Below are positions 6,242 through 6,376 of a stretch of 6,376 bases of DNA, one piece after another. Below the pieces are notes generated by a model that worked only from the letters and a program-made list of their open reading frames with translations, did no database searches and was not told the origin of the DNA. Source of the DNA: Eshraghiella sp964414835 (lineage in GTDB: Bacteria > Bacillota > Clostridia > Lachnospirales > Lachnospiraceae). The position numbers and the translations under genes are program-made. The stretch lies in assembly GCA_964414835.1 (NCBI GenBank), contig CAYPWY010000045.1:1-6376 (forward strand). The letters are read 5' to 3'. Each line of letters starts with the position of its first letter. Position 1 is the first letter of the stretch.

Positions 6242-6283
6242 GATTTAGTATGTGAAAATCGGACAAATTTATGCGTTTATGTG

Positions 6284-6312
6284 TTGAAAAAGAAATACCA
6301 AAAAATTATAAT
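6284..6312 (+). promoter_or_regulatory. putative divergent promoter firing off the right edge
   Basis: On the plus strand TTGAAA (6284-6289), a 17-base spacer and TATAAT (6307-6312) form a near-consensus promoter. Transcription would start near 6319 and run out of the window. No coding start with a ribosome binding site is visible in the remaining 57 bases, so any gene begins further right. Confidence 0.5.
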
Positions 6313-6334
6313 TAATTATTACGCGGATTGTAAA
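6305..6334 (-). promoter_or_regulatory. putative promoter of the DUF1540 gene
   Basis: On the minus strand TTTACA (6329-6334), an 18-base spacer and a perfect TATAAT (6305-6310) give a start near 6298 and a leader of about 105 bases. The -10 overlaps the -10 of a plus-strand promoter. The leader holds a hairpin at 6219-6241 just before the ribosome binding site. Confidence 0.55.
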
Positions 6335-6376
6335 ATGAAGTTGCAATAGTAAAAAAGTATCCATAGCGAAGATTCT

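Noticed and set aside
1..6376. CRISPR array, insertion sequence, tRNA or rRNA gene, prophage or defence cassette
   Set aside because: No regularly spaced repeats, transposase, integrase, terminal inverted repeats or RNA gene signatures were seen on either strand.

Overview
The window reads as ordinary chromosome of a low-GC Gram-positive anaerobe. It is most likely from the Lachnospiraceae (Clostridia). This rests on a DUF5688 protein, a family known to me mainly from Lachnospiraceae, a DUF1540 cysteine-rich protein, a glutamate dehydrogenase resembling the Clostridium symbiosum enzyme, and strong AAGGAGG-type ribosome binding sites with sigma-A-like promoters. I cannot name the species.

All six genes lie on the minus strand, so transcription runs from right to left. 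From right to left they are: a small DUF1540 protein (5875-6192) with its own terminator; an ABC-F ATPase of the YkpA/YbiT group (4110-5741); a GH13 isoamylase/GlgX-like protein (2287-4113) whose start overlaps the ABC-F stop as ATGA; translation elongation factor P (1669-2226) with its own promoter and a hairpin terminator; a DUF5688 protein (565-1500); and the first 149 codons of NADP-type glutamate dehydrogenase (1-447), which runs off the left edge. No intergenic gap exceeds about 185 bases. Every gap can be read as promoter, leader or terminator.

The most interesting gene is the GH13 protein. It keeps the overall architecture of a glycogen debranching enzyme, and its C-terminal half is strongly GlgX-like. 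However, conserved regions I, II and III have lost the residues that make a GH13 enzyme: the nucleophile Asp is replaced by Ile, the acid/base Glu by Ala, the region-II Arg by His, and the region-I Asn-His by Pro-Ala. The frame is open over 608 codons, so it looks like a maintained pseudoenzyme rather than a decayed gene. It appears to be translationally coupled to the ABC-F protein. That protein is itself asymmetric: one composite ATP site is canonical and the other is degenerate (LNGSQ signature, GADELAKTT in place of the second Walker A, no Q-loop Gln).

Functionally the window mixes translation factors (ABC-F, EF-P), a probable glycan-binding non-enzyme, nitrogen assimilation (GdhA) and two proteins of unknown function. 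At the right edge two divergent promoters overlap at their -10 boxes, which suggests a plus-strand transcription unit just beyond the window.
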